Below, piece after piece: positions 22,401 through 28,497 of a stretch of DNA of 29,106 nucleotides. Position 1 is the stretch's first letter. Every line of letters begins with the position of its first letter. Position numbers and translations under genes: made by a program. The DNA is from Mnemiopsis leidyi. Lineage: Eukaryota > Ctenophora > Tentaculata > Lobata > Bolinopsidae. The notes below the pieces were generated by a model that did not search any database, had not been told where the DNA came from, and worked only from the letters and a program-made list of their open reading frames with translations. Location: positions 49,178 through 78,283 of the forward strand of contig JH154128.1 in the NCBI GenBank assembly GCA_000226015.1, written 5' to 3'.

Positions 22401-25400
22401 GGCTCCACGTGGTAACGCCAGGCTTGATTTATATGGGGATTCATGTCAAAACAGTCCATCAGCTGCACAGATTTAGCAGTCTATCAGGCATCAGCTGCAT
22501 AGATATGACATCGCGTCGTTTTTGTGGTGTTTTCGGAAAACCTACTTATTTTTTCTTTGCATTCACAAACTTCTCAACAAATTCAAGGTTTTGAAATTGG
22601 AAATGAGGAAAATCATATGCACATAGACAAACACAAAACCTTACTAAGTGACTTAGCTTCTTCAGTGCCTTAAGCACAGAATTCAACTCGAACAATTAAC
22701 ATTTCCCTAGCAAGTACCTTGGTATTGTTGAAGCCCTCTCCGAAAAGGATAATCTCGGAGATAAGACAAGAGTCCGGGACCACCATGGAAATAGGACGGA
22801 ACATGCTCTTCAAGTTGTCGGGTAGTTCAGTACGACCAGCGTACCCAGGGTTCATGGTGATGAAGATTCCACAGGACCAAACCTAGGTTATTTGGGGTAT
22901 AGTTTATTTTAAGTTGGGTCGTAGTTTTTCAACCAAATTGTAGTAAGTAGGGTTTTATTTGAGATTTAGTTCAGTTTTACAATCATACCAAGTTTAGTTT
23001 ACAATTATATTCAGTGTAGTTTCCAATTAAATTTAGCTTAGTTGTACAATTATATTTAGTAAATAGTTTACAAATGTATTTAGTTTGGTTTCCAATTATA
23101 TTCAGTTTAGTTTCCAATTATATTCAGTTTAGTTTACAATTATATTCAGTTTAGTTTCCAATTATATTTAGTTTAGTTTCCAATTATATTTAGTGTAGTT
23201 GTACAATTATATTTAAGATATTCATGAGCAGGATGCACCTACCAGGTTGATTTCTCGACACTCGAAGACAAATCTGGCGTATCCGGCGGCTAGAGCAGAC
23301 AAAATAGATAAGATCTGCTGGGCCACCACAGAGAGTACCTCGATGTTTATCCTATGAGTAGTTTTTGGTTAGATTTGTTATTATTTGTCTGAAGATTTAA
23401 AATAAGAATTTCGGTACGATTATAATACCTTTATTTTTATCATGAATCTTAGATTTGATATATAATTTAAAAAGGAAAGTGGACATAAGATTAAAGTGTA
23501 ATCAACCCTTATCAAAATTGCACACTGACCTGTTAAACTCATCGAAGCAACCCCATGCTCCAGTTTGGGCGAGACCACTGAACATCCTACCCATACTCTT
23601 GAAGTCCAGACCTTCAGAACAGTTGACTACGATAACGTAGTCACCCAGAGCTTTACCCAGATCTTTTACAGTTTCAGTTTTACCTGTGTGGTAGCATATC
23701 AGCATGATTACGTCTTGGTGAAAACAATTGATTGAACAGTTTGACTTTGATTTCCTATGAGATTTTTCTTGAAAATATCTTATTAATGCTAGAACATCTC
23801 TTATTAATGCTAGAACATCTCTCTTTAATGCTAGAAAATCTCTTATTAATACTGATAAAATGTCTGCTGATTATTAATGCGGATAAAATGTCTGCTGATG
23901 ATTAATGCGGATAAAACGTCTGCTGATTATTAATGCGGATAAAACGTCTGCTGATTATTAATGCGGATAAAACGTCTGCTGATTATTAATGCGGATATAA
24001 CGTCTGCTAATTATTAATGCGGATAGGATATAACGTCTGCTCCCCCTACAGATGAAATCTCCCTGCCGGACACCTACCTGTACCAGCAGGACCCTTGGGA
24101 GATCCACCGCGGTGTAGATGTAGAGCGGTGGTGAGGGTCATGTAACACCGGTCAGTGAGGGGTGTTATCACCAGGCGACCACTGTTACCCAGGTACTCGT
24201 ACCCGTACCGGAACTGGGTGTTTGTCTGCTGTACCGTGCAGTCGTCTATCTCCTGGAGGAACAATCAGTCAGTTTTAATTAATCCATAGTCAATTTACAC
24301 AGTAAGTGAAGGAGGTGTTCACGGCAAATCGATATCGAGCAACGCTATCTTGTGATATATTTACGATATTCGACCCCTCCCCAAAAATACCTTTCTCTAC
24401 TAATTACTGAAACATTTTCTCTAGGAAGATAACATGGTTTCTGAGAATAAGGTCAGGTGACTATGATTTCCTGGGAGTGTCCGAGATGCCTATTTCTCAT
24501 TTCTACCCTAAACAACTCCATACCGTCTACCGAGGTATCTAACCAGCTTAGTTAGCCCTACTAACCAGCGGAAGCTGTACCAGACACAGTCTGGTGACTG
24601 GCCGACTTGCCACAGTCGGGGATCTGCTAGGGGCACTTAGATGCGGCCATTTTAAGATTATAGACACACATATCAACAAAACTAGGGCACCACTTCAGCT
24701 TAAACACTCGCTATGCTCCTACGAGTCTTGTAAACCTCACCTTCTCCCAGTAGAAACGAAGCTGCATAAGCCACTCGAAACCCATCACATCGTTGCAGTT
24801 GCTCTTGATCAGTTTGTCTATCACGTCACGCGCGTGAACCTCAATGGTCACCAGAGCGACTATCTTAGCTCGCTGGATGGGAGTCAGGTTGCCTCTGATA
24901 GCGTCAGAGAACTTCGTCAACATCGAGATCTGTTTCTTTTTCATACTCTTCAGACTCTTCTTGTCTCCGCGGTCTTTTATCATACTCAGCGCTTTTGTGC
25001 AGTCCTGAGCGAGAAATAGGTCAGTGCTTCAACAGTAACTGTGGAATGTAACCCAGGCCCGCCCGAATTGGGATTATCTATTTCGAACAAGAAACAATCG
25101 AAAATTCTAGATATTATGAAAAATCCGAATATTTGAAATTAAAATAAAAACCTGAGTCCACTGCATCTGGCTAGTGGTTATGAGAAGCTGTCCTGGCCAC
25201 TCTTTAGTCCACTTGTCACGTTTAGTTCCAGCCTTCTTCAGGGCAACTCTACACAGTTTTAGTTGCTGTCTCAGGGTCACTCTCATCGTGTCTTCTATAT
25301 CGCACAGCCACGCCTGCCAAAGTTAGAATTAGGATTATATAGAAGTTTGGATAGTAGAGCAGGATAAACAATCTTCAAGTATCGGATCCTTGTTTTACCG

Positions 25401-27199
25401 ATCCTTGTTTTACCAGTTAGGTACTTTATGAAATACAAAATCCTTGATTTCGTATATCGTCGTTTTTCGCCCTCCCACCAACTGGATTGGATGAAATCAA
25501 TACGCAATTCAATTTTTAAAGCTGTAGCAAACAAAAATAGTGGTGCTTATAGCTCAATCATTCATAAAAACCATTCATGGAATATTTTTCAAATTTCCGC
25601 TGAATATCTTCAGACTTTCATGAGATGTCATAGACGACCGGACTGGCACGAAATTACCAATTAAGCAGAATATTTCTTTGCGGGAGAGCTATATTTTGAT
25701 AAATGTTGAATTGTATGCGGATTAAGCATGCCAAAAATCAATTAATCAGAGCTTTGTGGACGTGTTCAAGAGTTGGAGCTAAGCTTTTGTGCCGCCATTT
25801 TACGAAATCTTACTGAAGATCGACAGCTTCCTGACCACAATTACGCACGAAACCACTGGAATACAACCTTGACACGATCTAAAAAACTCAGTCCGCCAAA
25901 GACAAAAAATTAAACCTCACGTGTAAACCACATGTAAATCATGTGAAAACCACGTGTAAACCACGTGTAAAATACGTGAAAACCACGTGACATCATACCC
26001 ACCTCAACAGGGCCCTCCAGGGTAACTTGAGTGTTAAACTCGACCTTCTCACCGTCAGCAGAGAACATTGCCACAGCTTCCATTTTACCTCCTTTACTGT
26101 CAATACCGATCTGAACGTGAATATATTACTTATAGTAAAATATCCGTATTATTCTGTATAAATGTTGTTTGATAACACACTCGAAAGATGCCAAATACGA
26201 GGTAGATTTGACTTACCTTTTCCATTTGGAGTTGAACGATGTTGTCAAAGCATTTCTTGAGATGCGGTTGTACAGCTGTCGGATTGCGAGACTGAAATAG
26301 ATAGTAAGTAAGATAGCATTCATTCTAATAGCTAGATCCAATAGCTAATGTGCTATTTTTAGCCAAAGTGCTGATTTTTGGCCACACGGGAGCACTCCTG
26401 CTGGTTTACCGGGTAGAACTTACCTGTCCCAGAATCTCCAGCAAGTCATCGTTAGACAAGAAGTAGAACTTACCTGTCCCAGAATCTCCAACAAGTCATC
26501 GTTAGACAAGAAGTAGAACTTACCTGTCCCAGAATCTCCAGCAAGTCATCGTTAGACAAGAAGTAGAAACGTGGGAAGATCTGACGTTTTGTCTCCAGAT
26601 ACATGTCCAGGGACTTTTGGATGTCTTCTAGCTTGTTGTTCATGTCGTTCAGCCGCTCCAGCATGTCTGGGTGGGTTTGAGAGAAACGAAAGTGAAATAA
26701 ACTAAAGTAAGCTAAGCTAAAGCGTGACTAAATTAAACCAACCTAAAGAACTAAAATAAGTTAAGCTGAACTAATCTCAACTATTCTCAACTTATCTGAA
26801 CTTAGATTAACTTTACTGAACTCACTGGCTTGGTGTGTGCCTCGGAGAGCATTGTTGTCTTTTGACAGGCTGTCCATTATCGTCTTCCAGTTGTGGTTAA
26901 CATCGTCAAATTCAGCACTTTCTCGAGGCAACTGAGAAATGTTCTCCGTTAGCAAAGGGTTTACTCTGATCAATAATTCTTATTACTTAGATCATTTACA
27001 TTTTGCCAAGTAAAAATCGACGAGATGATGATGAATTAAAGCAACTAGAAGGTGCGGGAATTAATTGAAGTCTAACAACCTGTTTTCTGATGTCCTCGCC
27101 GAGGAAGATATTCTCCAGATACATCCACTGTCTCTGGACGGTTAGGATCAGCTCTATCACCTCCAATATTCTGGATAATGTTCTCTCCCATTGGTCTAC
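4349..27199 (-). CDS. DNAH2: Axonemal dynein heavy chain 2-type (DNAH2), 3' part, 28 exons
   Basis: Motor subunit of an inner-arm (I1/f-type) axonemal dynein; an ATPase that slides doublet microtubules in cilia and flagella. The window encodes the last 3,013 residues: distal stem/linker, AAA1-AAA6, stalk and C-terminal domain. DNAH2 is about 4,400 residues, so about 1,400 N-terminal residues lie beyond the right edge. Exons in transcription order: 27199-27080, 26931-26826, 26666-26524, 26291-26217, 26110-26003, 25313-25152, 25004-24741, 24252-24078, 23683-23530, 23351-23243, 22882-22718, 15889-15688, 15566-15360, 14772-14619, 14437-14245, 13904-13744, 13499-13361, 13184-13080, 12907-12786, 12552-7614, 7403-7178, 6966-6818, 6586-6483, 6128-6007, 5848-5706, 5489-5337, 5074-4894, 4509-4349. 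All junctions are GT-AG and the phases sum to one frame without a stop. The DNAH2 assignment rests on close residue-level similarity from memory, especially the linker, AAA1 and the C-terminal end ([12 protein letters not shown]). Confidence 0.92.
4486..4665 (-). repeat. Tandem 46-47-bp repeat carrying four copies of a splice acceptor
   Basis: The 5' edge of the last dynein exon and its acceptor are repeated four times. On the plus strand the unit starts CAGGAGTAGATACCGCGACC, followed by TGGGGGAGGGTATGTTAGTTC. Exon-start positions (minus strand) are 4509, 4555, 4602 and 4648. The acceptor at 4509 gives the expected protein. The 4602 acceptor is 93 nt upstream, in frame, and the readthrough has no stop, so it could add 31 residues. 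The other two would shift the frame. Confidence 0.85.
4741..4788. repeat. Imperfect palindrome in a dynein intron
   Basis: CTAAGGTGACGGCGATGCC at 4741-4759 is mirrored by GGCATCACCGTAACACCTTAG at 4768-4788 around an AT-rich loop, with a few mismatches. It could be a small MITE remnant or an RNA hairpin; no further evidence. Confidence 0.55.
6119..6274 (-). repeat. Tandem repeat (44-bp unit) carrying four copies of a splice acceptor
   Basis: Immediately upstream (in transcription) of the dynein exon 6128-6007, the segment CTGTAAAGTTGGAGTGTTAG with adjacent GCTAGGATG is repeated. The first spacing is 24 bp and the later unit is 44-45 bp. Each copy reads on the minus strand as CTCCAACTTTACAG/CATCCTA, which is the acceptor and first exon bases. 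The acceptor at 6128 gives a homologous protein; the one at 6152 is 24 nt upstream and in frame, adding eight residues. More distal copies would run into a TAG. Confidence 0.85.
7614..12552 (-). CDS. DNAH2: DNAH2 giant exon: AAA3, AAA4, stalk, AAA5, part of AAA6
   Basis: A single 4,939-bp exon with 1,646 complete codons and no stop. It starts inside the phase-2 codon before [11 protein letters not shown] and ends at NDSDFE. Domains in order (residues of this exon): AAA3 with Walker A GPVGTGKT (40-47) and Walker [13 protein letters not shown]4 with [12 protein letters not shown] near residue 387 (genomic about 11365-11395); stalk coiled coil 1 (about 625-760), microtubule-binding domain (about 760-835, genomic about 10270-10040) and coiled coil 2 (about 835-930); AAA5; then AAA6 with [22 protein letters not shown] and [15 protein letters not shown]. 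Flanking exons are 75-264 bp, so the lack of introns here is striking. The many antisense open frames inside are shadows of this coding sequence. Confidence 0.95.
12553..12785. other. Short intron before the giant exon
   Basis: This 233-bp GT-AG intron (minus strand) separates the last AAA2 exon from the giant exon. It is AT-rich, with no repeats or open frames of note. It marks the abrupt change from a region with an intron every 105-264 coding bases to one with none for 4.9 kb. Confidence 0.6.
12786..15889 (-). CDS. DNAH2: DNAH2 AAA2 module exons (8 exons)
   Basis: Eight exons (15889-15688 to 12907-12786) encode the end of AAA1 and all of AAA2. Landmarks are [20 protein letters not shown], the [20 protein letters not shown] segment, [14 protein letters not shown], Walker A GDTGSGKS (split by a phase-1 intron at 15360/14772), [36 protein letters not shown] with [12 protein letters not shown], and [17 protein letters not shown]2 in dyneins binds nucleotide without cycling quickly. 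Introns are 121-587 bp. The 14773-15359 intron is AT-rich and holds a 17-bp direct repeat (GCGCGTAGCATTT) near 15222-15250. Confidence 0.92.
16496..17437 (+). CDS. Class-A (rhodopsin-like) orphan GPCR, paralogue 1
   Basis: Seven-transmembrane receptor of 313 residues in one exon. Segments: TM1 about 20-44 (N36 as N1.50), TM2 54-78 (D63 as D2.50), TM3 101-123, TM4 136-155, TM5 178-200, TM6 219-247, TM7 265-286 with NPIVY (281-285). The usual DRY is LRA (119-121), TM6 lacks CWxP and TM4 lacks the conserved Trp. No cysteine sits at the top of TM3, so the usual ECL2 disulfide is probably absent. The start at MGEEGED was chosen because paralogue 2 begins MGEEKSN at the same place; the frame stays open to an ATG at 16316, which would add 60 residues including a hydrophobic stretch. 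Three CACGTG sites lie upstream. ICL2 DNA is identical to paralogue 2, and the TM5-TM6 region is nearly identical to paralogue 3. Ligand unknown. Confidence 0.87.
   Translation: MGEEGEDEGGPKKVGLKELLGISVSITAACIGIITNLISIAYFLRRKNKNLGDKYLILLNTLDITICILATFVNTVALKCGEYACGLFPFLENFHVDSSTMFETVVELSSLATCFLCALRAISISRPLYQISRTKVYLSSALAVIYIIAAKSIISHLKTLGIVGKKDGESHVSSTMKLSLVNTGIMVVFVMICLIVSVRGLKKTRPERSEQGVDTNEKATKMILILGVLFLTFNSVWMATMTFFMVLDVGTSGGPGEDAEKDMAAVQTVTYFAMSVNSATNPIVYMTRNEEMNKHIKKLFNRVKITFCRMQNP
17438..18630. other. Spacer between GPCR 1 and GPCR 2
   Basis: AT-rich, with no recognisable coding sequence and no clear AATAAA close to the GPCR 1 stop. A CACGTG lies at 18142-18147. A pyrimidine-poor acceptor-like TTTTATTATAG ends at 18620, 10 nt before the GPCR 2 ATG, and might mark a 5' UTR intron. 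Nothing else stands out. Confidence 0.5.
18631..19518 (+). CDS. Class-A (rhodopsin-like) orphan GPCR, paralogue 2
   Basis: Receptor of 295 residues in one exon, starting [12 protein letters not shown]1 about 12-35 (N28), TM2 about 46-70 (D55), TM3 about 88-112 ending in LRA (107-109) in place of DRY, TM5 about 164-185, TM6 about 203-230, TM7 about 252-275 with NPIVY (266-270). The extracellular N-terminus is only about ten residues, which suggests a small-molecule or non-canonical ligand rather than a large one. DNA at 18943-19015 is identical to paralogue 1 over 73 bp, while the ICL3 part is clearly diverged from paralogues 1 and 3. Lies antisense in a dynein intron. Ligand and G-protein unknown. 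Confidence 0.87.
   Translation: MGEEKSNLSKTYGLPVSLTIACIGTITNTISITYFIRRKNRNLGDKYLVFLNTVDILICIYSLGAMVATLDVHVPPDPHDLNNLVSSTAFEVLVELSGLATSFLCALRAISISRPLYQISRTKVYLSSVLAVVYIIVGNVLIFTLRMEKIINDDLARVSFTMKFSLVNIVLMIIFVIMCSVVSVTELKKTRPVGEGADGNEKATKMVLILGLLFLAFNSVWMAVLVYYLAVDNMEKNKDQRPNEEEDIGTLKLLTFIVMSINSAGNPIVYMTRNEAMNSHVRVLSTRIRHIVCRC
19817..19925 (+). repeat. Fragment resembling a dispersed animal repeat end
   Basis: It begins CAGGGCCGTAGCTAGGATTT, followed by a run of ten G, then GGGGGCGCAGCCCCC and GGCAGAGCC. A G-rich stretch after a CGTAGCTAGGATTT motif recurs at repeat ends in many invertebrate genomes (recalled, not searched). It is much more GC-rich than its surroundings. No coding region is attached. 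Confidence 0.5.
20625..20724. repeat. 20-bp minisatellite, five copies
   Basis: Five consecutive copies of AACGTAGGTCACAAGAAGGT, with a single A-to-T change in one copy. The array is essentially undiverged, so it is young or being homogenised. It sits upstream of GPCR 3 in the host dynein intron. Confidence 0.92.
21295..22290 (+). CDS. Class-A (rhodopsin-like) orphan GPCR, paralogue 3
   Basis: Receptor of 331 residues in one exon, taking the ATG at [10 protein letters not shown] because it aligns best with the starts of paralogues 1 and 2; an in-frame ATG at 21145 would add 50 residues. TM1 about 13-36 (N27), TM2 about 46-71 (D55), TM3 about 88-112 with LRA (108-110) replacing DRY, TM5 about 165-189, TM6 about 208-236, TM7 about 252-275 with NPIVY (267-271). 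The C-terminal tail is about 55 residues, longer than in the other two. TM5-ICL3-TM6 DNA is almost identical to paralogue 1, but ICL2 is diverged (SIRWPLHLI instead of SISRPLYQI). The stop TAA overlaps an AATAAA hexamer. Ligand unknown. Confidence 0.87.
   Translation: MGLSVSAILRVARPASVVVSCIGIVTNTISIIFFLNIRLIRRLGDKFLMFLNVVDITICFISLTILLVDLFCGGDGNPSKEEYDYWGITYFSMLIEISGLATCYLCALRAISIRWPLHLICHTKVYASMVLPMIYIVVGKILMMLPDFKREAEESTKKGQFNLPLQISFLNIGIMAVFVMICLIVSVRGLKKTRPERSEQGVDTNEKATKMILILGVLFLTFNLVWMAILSFIIETNWLLTKEKMEEIKVPVQVITYAISSINSAANPIVYMTRNEEMNKYITQLLCQVKNIVCRKRPILSDCKHLSVAAHSSRVAISDLNCRRQGLAELQ
22286..22291 (+). promoter_or_regulatory. AATAAA overlapping the GPCR 3 stop codon
   Basis: The last codon and stop (CAA TAA) followed by AA create AATAAA. 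If used, the 3' UTR would be only about 10-30 nt. It could also be chance. Confidence 0.35.
22718..24252 (-). CDS. DNAH2: DNAH2 AAA1 motor module exons (4 exons)
   Basis: Exons 24252-24078, 23683-23530, 23351-23243 and 22882-22718 encode AAA1, the main ATP-hydrolysing module. It contains the [19 protein letters not shown] lead-in, the Walker A GPAGTGKT split by a phase-1 intron inside the sixth-residue Gly codon (24078/23683), [18 protein letters not shown], Walker B in CFDEFNR, and the [18 protein letters not shown] segment. All catalytic residues expected in AAA1 are present, so this is an active motor. The last exon ends in FGEGFNNTK and continues, after a 6.8-kb intron, with [12 protein letters not shown] at 15889. 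Confidence 0.93.
22969..23217. repeat. 22-23-bp AT-rich minisatellite in a dynein intron
   Basis: About ten to eleven degenerate copies of a unit like AGTTTAGTTTCCAATTATATTC, alternating CC and AC variants, fill most of the 22883-23242 intron. The array ends about 25 bp from the donor of the exon 23351-23243. Confidence 0.85.
23774..24040. repeat. Two linked minisatellites in a dynein intron
   Basis: The first part repeats a 23-bp unit containing TCTTATTAATGCTAGAACA about four times. It grades into a 28-bp unit (TCTGCTGATTATTAATGCGG then ATAAAACG) repeated about six times. The shared ATTAATGC core suggests one family derived from the other. They fill the intron 23684-24077 between two AAA1 exons. 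Confidence 0.85.
24741..27199 (-). CDS. DNAH2: DNAH2 distal stem and linker exons (7 exons)
   Basis: Seven exons (27199-27080 to 25004-24741) encode about 326 residues of stem (DHC_N2) and linker. Recognisable stretches in order: [16 protein letters not shown] with [41 protein letters not shown] followed by [24 protein letters not shown]; the EGPVE/AWLCDIE junction; [18 protein letters not shown]; and [17 protein letters not shown]. These are linker signatures that precede AAA1 in axonemal dyneins. The first exon here starts in phase 0 with GTA GAC CAA, and no exon that could join to it was found between 27200 and the window end, so the upstream intron is at least 1.9 kb. The exon at 26666-26524 has its 3' edge tandemly repeated downstream (see the repeat entry). 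Confidence 0.9.
25314..26002. other. 689-bp dynein intron with an E-box array
   Basis: The second largest dynein intron here. It holds a 16-bp duplication (GATCCTTGTTTTACC, about 25384-25414), an unrecognised short open frame at 25428-25664 on the plus strand, and at its 5' end (in transcription) the 11-bp repeat array listed separately. No coding signal convincingly stands out. Confidence 0.5.
25918..25989. repeat. 11-bp tandem array of seven E-box-like hexamers
   Basis: CANNTG-type hexamers start at 25918, 25929, 25940, 25951, 25962, 25973 and 25984, exactly 11 bp apart. Four are CACGTG; the others are CACATG, CATGTG and TACGTG. The linker is mostly TAAAC or AAAAC. CACGTG is the classic palindromic site of bHLH and bHLH-PAS/Zip factors, and 11 bp is close to one helical turn. 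It lies 13 bp from the dynein exon 26110-26003. Confidence 0.85.
26420..26573 (-). repeat. 50-bp tandem repeat carrying three copies of a splice donor
   Basis: The 3' edge of the dynein exon 26666-26524 and its donor are repeated three times with 50-bp spacing. The unit reads on the plus strand TAGAACTTACCTGTCCCAGA, then ATCTCCAGCAAGTCATCGTT and AGACAAGAAG. Exon ends would be 26524, 26474 and 26424. Only the first joins in frame to the next exon (ILGQ to SRNP); the others shift the frame by 50 or 100 nt. The copies differ by about one base. Confidence 0.88.
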
Positions 27200-27463
27200 C
27201 TGAAAGTTATTACCGGCTGATGGGAATGTTAAGGATTATAATAACCATTTTTTATAACAGTGGCATGATATCGATATTATGTGAGGCTGACGTCCTATAT
27301 GTTATACGAATCAAATATCTTCTCATACTAAAGATAGTTGGAAATTTTTCAAATCCATTGTTTTGACGATGTTGACTTAGCTTCGGAGTCTGTTCTGATG
27401 CCAAAGATATACTCATGTATTTTTTATCATGTATTTTTATTTATGTATTTTTTCCATCTCTAA

Positions 27464-27490
27464 TACTTTTTTGCCGAAGGCAAAAAAGTA
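27464..27490. repeat. Perfect hairpin, 12-bp arms
   Basis: TACTTTTTTGCC, loop GAA, GGCAAAAAAGTA. It is T-rich on one side and A-rich on the other, as in a terminator-like or transposon-end hairpin. In this eukaryotic context a transposon remnant is more likely. Confidence 0.75.
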
Positions 27491-28321
27491 AAGTAGATGG
27501 TTTAAAGTGGTCGGATTTTGGAGGTGGTAGGTGGGTAGGTAGGTAGATGACGGTGTCCAGTGTCCGGTGTCCGGTGTCCCACCGCAATTTGATGCATAGT
27601 GCAGTGCGCGCCACCGTTACCATGTCGACGTGACTAATTACCTCCGCAAAGTTATTCTACGCCGAATATATATTTGTAAGTTTATAGCCGTTGCGCGGCG
27701 TACGTATCACTATCAGAGTATTACTCCGAAGTATTATGTCAATTTTATATTCAATTCTAATGCTTATCTGACTTATCTATGGTTTTAAGTTTATGCGCAA
27801 CAGTGGCCAATTATTTCATTCTTAAGTTTATTTCACCCCTAAGTTTGCGATATCACGATGATATTAATAGATTATGTGACAGAGCCACAATATGACGACA
27901 CGCAAATCTAACAGTGTAGCGTTGCCCTAATAAACACATCGCAATGGGCCGATAGAATCAGCTATCGTTATTACTTCACGAATCGCATACCTCCTGAATC
28001 GCGCTCGTCTGCACCTGATTTCACTTTCTTTATCAATATGAGTTATATTTGACTAGATGTAATGCGAGAGCCGCGTATCAGCCACTGCAACATGCAAGCT
28101 AATGACACTGAAACTTCCGACAAAATTTGACGAGATTATATCCGTCTACCGTTCTCGTTCAGCTTTAGCTGCGTGAGTCGGGTATCACCGCGACAAGACA
28201 AAATTTAAGCAAAAGATAGACCTAGTCAAACTATTTGACTGCACCGTCAAAATTATCCACATCCGTTGTTTTGAATCAGAATAGCTAAAATTTCACGGCT
28301 GGCTTTAGGTTTTCGTTGTAC

Positions 28322-28497
28322 GGCAGCGCGCACCCTCCTGTCATTTTATTCCATCTATTCGTCATTTATACCCTCTATTCGCTTCGAATGAGGGTTCGTC
28401 TGACTTCGTCCGACCCTCATTCGAAGCGATTAGAGGGAATAAAATGACAGGAGGGTGCGCGCTGCCATACAAATGAGGGTCGGACAAAGTCAGACAA
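28322..28497. mobile_element. Nested palindromic MITE-like element
   Basis: Outer arms 28322-28352 and 28436-28466 are complementary over about 30 bp (GGCAGCGCGCACCCTCCTGT, then CATTTTATTCC). Inner arms 28370-28394 and 28413-28437 (CCCTCTATTCGCTTCGAATG against its complement) form a second palindrome around GTCTGACTTCGTCCGACC. A further inverted copy of the central segment lies at 28474-28497. There is no ORF. A divergent relative is at 426-545, so this is a repeat family of the genome. Confidence 0.65.

Larger units (their letters stand above)
15890..22717 (-). other. 6.8-kb dynein intron hosting three antisense GPCR genes
   Basis: Bounded by the donor after AAG at 22718 (GTACTT) and the acceptor TTTCAG before GTG CTA GCC at 15889, joining NNTK to VLAKKVF without loss of frame. 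The other 26 introns here are 106-689 bp. Three GPCR genes on the plus strand, a 20-bp minisatellite (20625-20724) and a dispersed-repeat fragment (about 19817-19925) occupy it. No dynein exon is missing between the flanking exons, as judged from continuity with the family sequence. Confidence 0.88.

Noticed and set aside
22409..22594. Short plus-strand open frame after GPCR 3
   Set aside because: Hydrophobic in places, but with no GPCR or other similarity and no splice signals.
25428..25664. 78-codon plus-strand open frame in a dynein intron
   Set aside because: No recognisable family; could be a decayed element but nothing in the sequence supports a gene.
27980..28024. Possible 24-bp dynein micro-exon (acceptor AAATCAG, donor GAG/GTATGC) on the minus strand
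   Set aside because: Splice-like ends are present, but the encoded residues (VQTSAIQE) do not resemble what precedes VDQWERT in DNAH2-type dyneins.
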